Assembly: GCA_036511675.1 (NCBI GenBank)
Contig: DATCBU010000073.1
Coordinates: 1-64,000, forward strand
Source: Chersky-840 sp036511675
Lineage (GTDB): Bacteria > Actinomycetota > Acidimicrobiia > Acidimicrobiales > UBA8190
DNA: 64,000 nucleotides
Direction of reading: 5' to 3'
Part shown: positions 60,307-64,000 of the stretch, piece by piece
Layout: every line of letters begins with the position of its first letter
Numbering within the stretch: the stretch's first letter is position 1
Translations under genes and position numbers: made by a program
The notes under the pieces: generated by a model
Database searches by the model: none
What the model saw: the letters and a program-made list of their open reading frames with translations, nothing else
What the model was told of the DNA's origin: nothing

Positions 60307-60654
60307 GTGGGAACGGATATGAGCGGGGCACGGCGTCTCGAGGGCGCCGGGATCTACACCGCCCCCCACCAGGGCACCACCCATTGGGTGGAGCACCTGC
60401 GCAGCGACCACCTCAGTGTGGGCACCTACTCGGTGGTGGCCCAGGGGTCCGACGACCAGGTCCCGCATACCGAGGACGAGGTCTACGTCGTCACCGCCGG
60501 CCGGGCCCTCTTATCGACGCCGTCAGGATCGATACCGGTCGAGCCCGGGCACGCCCTGTTCGTCCCCGCCGGTGAGCCGCACATCTTTGTCGACATCAGC
60601 GAGGACTTCGCCGCTCTGGTGCTCTTCGCCCCACCCGAGATCGAGCCCTCGTAG
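60307..60654 (+). CDS. Cupin-domain protein
   Basis: 115 aa, single cupin barrel. VPHTEDEVYVVTAGRALLS carries motif 1 (His, Glu) and PGHALFVPAGEPHIFVD motif 2 (His), so a metal site is likely. May be an isomerase, dioxygenase or a sensor. GTG start at 60307, or ATG at 60319. Close to the mscR/MBL unit and possibly co-transcribed. Confidence 0.85.
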   Translation: MGTDMSGARRLEGAGIYTAPHQGTTHWVEHLRSDHLSVGTYSVVAQGSDDQVPHTEDEVYVVTAGRALLSTPSGSIPVEPGHALFVPAGEPHIFVDISEDFAALVLFAPPEIEPS

Positions 60655-60810
60655 CCGCTCCGGAGAAGGAGTCGAGCCCCCGACGGTGTCCATGGGGTCG
60701 AGCACCACGTCGCGGCGCTGGTCCGGATGCATGTGTGTGCCTTCGAGTCGGGTTGACCCCCCCTGCCCGTCGCAGGCTCTGTTGTTGAAGGCCGGGGGAA
60801 TTATCTCGAC

Positions 60811-60836
60811 CACGACAAAAGCGGCCAGTTGTCGTG
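60811..60836. promoter_or_regulatory. Inverted repeat before the Fic gene, candidate operator
   Basis: CACGACAA (60811-60818) and TTGTCGTG (60829-60836) with a 10-base spacer, ending 15 bases before the likely ATG. Placement over the promoter or start is typical of autoregulation. The C-terminus of the Fic product looks like a small helix-turn-helix, so it could bind here. Confidence 0.55.
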
Positions 60837-60851
60837 TTGCGATTAAATGTG

Positions 60852-61858
60852 ATGGAACACAACAAAGCGCCGAGGGGGCGCCCGCCCCGCCAGCTCGTCT
60901 ACCAGCGCCTCGAGGAGGCAATCGCCGACCTCCGAGAGCGCATGGGCGGCTTGCCGTCGCCAATCGAGGCCGAGGGCATCTGGACCTCGATCTGGCATCA
61001 AGAAGCCCACCATTCCACCGCCTTGGAGGGCAACACGCTCATCATGTCGCAGGTCGAGGCACTCCTGGCCGAGGGGCGCGCTGTTGGGAACAAGGAGCTG
61101 AAGGAGTATATGGAAGTGACCGGCGACGCCGCAGCGGCGAAGTGGGTCTATGGCCAGGCCCTGGAGCCCGGTGACTGGACCTCGAAAGCGCCGCTCACAC
61201 TGACTGAGGTTCGCTACGTTCACGAACTCGCCCTCGGCCCGGTTTGGGGTGTTGCCCCCACCCCAACGCCACCCCCGAAGAGGGGCCCGGAAGCCTCCGA
61301 CGACACGATATCCAGCCCTTCCCGGGTGGCATGGTCCCATCGTCGTGGGTCGAAGTCCTTCCCGCCATGGTCGATTGGGTCGACTCCCTCAGGGCCATCG
61401 AAACGGCAGACAACGCCGTCGAGACCATCGCGGTCACCCACGCCGGATTCGAGAGAATTCATCCCTTTCTCGACGGCAATGGGCGTACCGGGCTGCTCCT
61501 TCTGAACCTGCTCCTGGTCCGGCTCGGCTACCCCCCCGCCGTTATCTATACCCGTGACCGGAACCGGTATCTGCGCGCCCTACGGCGGGCTGACAACGGC
61601 GACCCTGGGCCTCTTGGGGAGCTCATCGCCCGGTCGGTCACCGACAACCTCTATCGCTTCGTCGTCCCAGCCGTGGCCGGGCCCCACCGGTTGGTACCGA
61701 TCGTCTCGCTGGCCACCCCGAATCAGAGCGTGTTCACGCTCCGAGCCGCCATAGAGCGAGGTCGGCTCAAGGGGCAAAAGGGAGCCGACGGCAAATGGCG
61801 CAGCACTCGCGCCTGGGTTGACGAGTACGTGGGGAGCAAGTACCAGCGTCGACATTGA
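60852..61858 (+). pseudogene. Fic-family protein (class II-like), broken by a one-base frameshift
   Basis: About 335 codons if repaired. The first half has HHSTALEGN, the inhibitory motif (S/T)xxxE(G/N) of Fic enzymes, and LTEVRYVHEL. The second half has the Fic core HPFLDGNGRTGLL. The canonical motif ends R-x-x-R, and here the second Arg is Leu. Fic enzymes transfer AMP or other phosphates from nucleotides to target hydroxyls; loss of this Arg may weaken ATP binding. The C-terminal region (SVFTLRAAIERGRLKGQ) resembles a small helix-turn-helix. The frame changes at the C5 run at 61255-61259, where one C appears missing. An inverted repeat lies upstream. Confidence 0.8.
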
Positions 61859-61959
61859 CTTGCCTCCGTCATCGTCAATCTTCGTCCGTCATCATCATCT
61901 TCGTCGTCATCCATGGGGCCCGGTCGGCGCCGGGGCGTGGAGTGGAGCATGATCAGGCC

Positions 61960-62889
61960 ATGCGCATCGGACTCCAGATCCCCAACTTCACCCTTGGCGT
62001 TCCCGACGACCAGCTCTTCGAAGCGGTGGTCGAACTGGCGGTGACCGCCGAGGACTCCGGGTTCGAGTCCCTGTGGGTGATGGACCACTTCTACCAACTC
62101 CCCGCCCTGGGCGGGCCGACCCAACCCATGCTCGAGTCCTACACGCTGCTGGGTGGCCTGGCGGCGCGCACCAGCCGGATCCGGTTGGGCACCATGGTGA
62201 CCGGGGTCACCTACCGCAACCCCGCCCTGCTGGCCAAGATCGTCACCACCCTCGACATCATCAGCGCCGGTCGGGCCATGCTCGGCATCGGCGCGGCGTG
62301 GTACGACGTCGAGCACGAGGGGCTGGGCGTGGAGTTCCCCCCCGTGAGCGAGCGCATGGACCGCCTCGAAGAAGCGGTCCAGATCTGCCGGTCGATGTTC
62401 CGCGACGAGGTGGCCACTTTCGCCGGCACGTACTACTCGGTGCACGAGGCCAGGAATCTCCCCCGCCCCGTCCAGCCCGGTGGCCCGCCCATCCTCATCG
62501 GGGGCGGCGGCGAGAAGCGCACCCTGCGACTGGTGGCGCGCTTCGCCGACTTCTGCAACATCACCGGGAATCCCGCCACGATCGCCCACAAGGTGAAGGT
62601 GCTCCACCAGCACTGCGAGGCCGTGGGGCGCGACCCGGCGTCGATCACGGTGAGTGTGCTCAGCACCCTGGTCCTCACCGACTCGGCCGAGGAGACCAAG
62701 CTGACGTGGGAGCTGCTGCACGGCGCGGCCGGTGAGGATGCCGACGGCTTCACGGTGGGACAGGAGGACGAGGTCGTGGCCCGGGTCGAGGAGCTCGCCG
62801 CGGCGGGAGTCCAGTACGCCATCTTCAACATGCCGACGTCGGGCGCCGATGCCGTGCGACGCGCCGGAGGGCTGCTGGCGCGTCGCTAG
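61960..62889 (+). CDS. LLM-class, probably F420-dependent oxidoreductase
   Basis: 309 aa TIM barrel. RIGLQIPNFTLG at the start, ESLWVMDHFYQLPA, RIRLGTMVTGVTYRNPALLAK and GRAMLGIGAAWYDVEHEGLG are typical of F420-dependent LLM enzymes; GGPPILIGGGGEKRTLR is also family-like. It would reduce or dehydrogenate substrates with F420H2; substrate unknown. ATG at 61960. The 471-base gap downstream (62890-63360) holds no clear gene; it has a weak 5-bp-stem hairpin at 62910 and an 8-base inverted repeat (CGATCACG / CGTGATCG, 63246-63296). Confidence 0.88.
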   Translation: MRIGLQIPNFTLGVPDDQLFEAVVELAVTAEDSGFESLWVMDHFYQLPALGGPTQPMLESYTLLGGLAARTSRIRLGTMVTGVTYRNPALLAKIVTTLDIISAGRAMLGIGAAWYDVEHEGLGVEFPPVSERMDRLEEAVQICRSMFRDEVATFAGTYYSVHEARNLPRPVQPGGPPILIGGGGEKRTLRLVARFADFCNITGNPATIAHKVKVLHQHCEAVGRDPASITVSVLSTLVLTDSAEETKLTWELLHGAAGEDADGFTVGQEDEVVARVEELAAAGVQYAIFNMPTSGADAVRRAGGLLARR

Positions 62890-63360
62890 TGTCGCGGCCG
62901 GAAACGTTTGCCCCTTATGGGGCTGCCTCATTCCACCATCGGCCCATCATCGAGCCGAAGGTGGGTGATGAAGCGATTTGTCAATCGGTGTCGATGCTGC
63001 GGAAAAAGGCAAGGAGCGCGTCAGCGACGCTTGTCCGGGACCTCCGTGGCAACGTAGTGACCCACGCCGTCGAGTGACACTGAATGCACTTCGGTCACCG
63101 CCGCCTGGGACATGGTACTTAGTGCCGCATGAGGCAACGTCTGCCCGGCTGGCTCCGACCCAGCCCGCAGGTGATCCCGGGCGGTCCGGCCGTGGGGAAT
63201 CTGGCGATCTGGATCCGGCACTTGCGCGCTCTTAGACGCTCAATCCGATCACGTCCGATTTCTTAGGCAAATCCCAGCTTTTGAGCGCCGTGATCGAATC
63301 CATGCTGAACTTACGGCCAGGTCCCCCACGGCGGGAGGTCAGGATCAAAGGAGACGGGCC
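62890..63360. other. Intergenic, no gene seen
   Basis: 471 bases with small hairpins only. The inverted repeat at 63246-63296 (8-base arms, 35-base spacer) ends 64 bases before the next start and may be an operator. Confidence 0.5.
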
Positions 63361-64000
63361 ATGCGGGTGGCATCTCGACTGACCGTTGGCGCTAGACGAG
63401 CGGGTTTCTGGCTCAGTGCTACCAGCCTTCTTGTGGCCATCGCCGGTGTGTCCGTCGTGTCTGGTTCCGGGGTGGCAGTGGCGAGCGGCGGCTTCGGTTC
63501 ACCGGTCGAGTTCGCTGATTCCCCCGGCGGTGGTGGAACGCTCCTCAGTGTGAGTTGCACTTCTGCCACGGACTGCACGGCCGTCGGCGTGGATGGAAAC
63601 AATGAGCCGATGTATGCCACGGAATCGGGTGGCACCTGGGGTGCAGCCACCGACATCACAACCACCCTTGGGCAGGGGATCCTCTACGGCGTTAGCTGTA
63701 CCTCGGCCACGGACTGCACCGCCGTTGGGCAGGAGCTGACCGGGAATCATCAGCCGTTTTATGTGATCGAATCGGGTGGCGCGTGGGGACCTGCTACGGA
63801 AAGCTCCGACGGTGAGGGTCCCGGTTATGTTGGAGGATTTCTTGGTGTCAGCTGCACCTCCGCCACGGATTGCACCGCTGTGGGGTTCGTCAAGGGAGGG
63901 GGACCATCAGCTAGTTTCGGGATCTACGCGACCGAGACCGGTGGCTCATGGGGATCTGTCGCCGCCATCCCCGGGGACACGGGGGCCGGACCCTCCAGCG
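63361..64000 (+). CDS. Secreted Cys-repeat protein (partial, runs off the right edge)
   Basis: Visible part is 213 codons. Signal peptide (FWLSATSLLVAIAGVSVVSG) without an obvious lipobox, then at least three repeats of about 45 residues, each with VSCTSATDCTAVG and a GGTWG- or GGSWG-type turn. The repeats are the same kind as in the lipoproteins at 29150 and 31573 but more regular, and without the full Asp-box. AAAGGAGA precedes the ATG. Probably an extracellular beta-propeller or fibre; the C-terminus is not in the window. Confidence 0.85.
   Translation, partial: MRVASRLTVGARRAGFWLSATSLLVAIAGVSVVSGSGVAVASGGFGSPVEFADSPGGGGTLLSVSCTSATDCTAVGVDGNNEPMYATESGGTWGAATDITTTLGQGILYGVSCTSATDCTAVGQELTGNHQPFYVIESGGAWGPATESSDGEGPGYVGGFLGVSCTSATDCTAVGFVKGGGPSASFGIYATETGGSWGSVAAIPGDTGAGPSS

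Noticed and set aside
62059..62070. GGTTCGAGTCC, like a tRNA T-loop
   Set aside because: Lies inside the LLM gene and there is no acceptor stem or anticodon arm around it.
1..64000. CRISPR array, rRNA, prophage or transposase
   Set aside because: No regularly spaced repeats, rRNA sequence, integrase or transposase motif seen; only a lone phage-like gene and an HNH relic.

Overview
High-GC actinobacterial DNA, most likely an Acidimicrobiia-type organism or metagenomic contig. Support comes from near-saturated G/C third codon positions, frequent GTG and TTG starts, F420-type LLM oxidoreductases, Tat-secreted proteins and a mycothiol-dependent formaldehyde dehydrogenase. I saw no rRNA, tRNA, CRISPR array or transposase. 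The lineage is inferred from gene content only.

Layout. 1-3.3 kb (minus): monosaccharide ABC importer (permease running off the left edge, single-domain ATPase, lipoprotein binding protein). 3.5-10.1 kb: endonuclease/phosphatase-fold protein, a two-domain unknown, an HDAC-like deacetylase, a small frameshifted gene, an MBL hydrolase, a small unknown and an esterase. 10.2-13.7 kb: divergent c-di-GMP pair, a GGDEF-EAL membrane protein (frameshifted) and a PAS-GGDQF protein, with a palindrome between them. 13.7-15.4 kb: small phage-like Cys/His membrane protein and a decayed DUF222/HNH gene. 15.4-18.4 kb: fused 2-oxoacid dehydrogenase E1 with a lone lipoyl-domain protein, and a ferritin-like protein. 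18.4-26.3 kb (minus): tightly packed catabolic operon (KstD-like flavoprotein, Rieske oxygenase, acyl-CoA synthetase, berberine-bridge-type oxidase, D-aminoacylase). 26.4-28.8 kb (plus): SDR, P-loop kinase, SRPBCC and carboxymuconolactone-decarboxylase-like genes.

28.9-38.5 kb is a lower-GC accessory stretch. It holds two paralogous Asp-box lipoproteins (one truncated), a diverged repeat flanking the full-length copy, other unknown genes, a 4-OT tautomerase divergent from a large SARP/AfsR-type regulator with three heptamer-like repeats between them, and a coupled two-gene unit with a DUF6933 protein. 38.6-45.6 kb (minus) is a second overlapping catabolic operon (MFS exporter, LLM oxidoreductase, hydrolase, SDR, VOC, MetE-like, aldo/keto reductase). 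45.7-48.9 kb carries a split LigD (polymerase gene; phosphoesterase-ligase gene without a recognisable start) and a CADD/PqqC-like protein. 49.1-54.6 kb (plus): Tat peptide, DUF4331, His-rich protein, HtrA-like protease, hydrolase and a LysM lytic transglycosylase. 54.7-62.9 kb (plus): Rieske oxygenase, FtsX-type permease, mscR with its MBL partner, a cupin, a frameshifted Fic gene with an inverted repeat at its promoter, and an LLM oxidoreductase. A secreted Cys-repeat protein runs off the right edge.

A recurrent feature is genes broken by one-base indels in homopolymers (10.59, 15.24 and 61.26 kb, perhaps 14.57 kb), plus a frameshift of unknown site at 7.1 kb. These may be sequencing errors or real decay. 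The best candidates for new biology are the SARP/tautomerase operator, the c-di-GMP pair, the two operons, the secreted-repeat family and the Fic locus.
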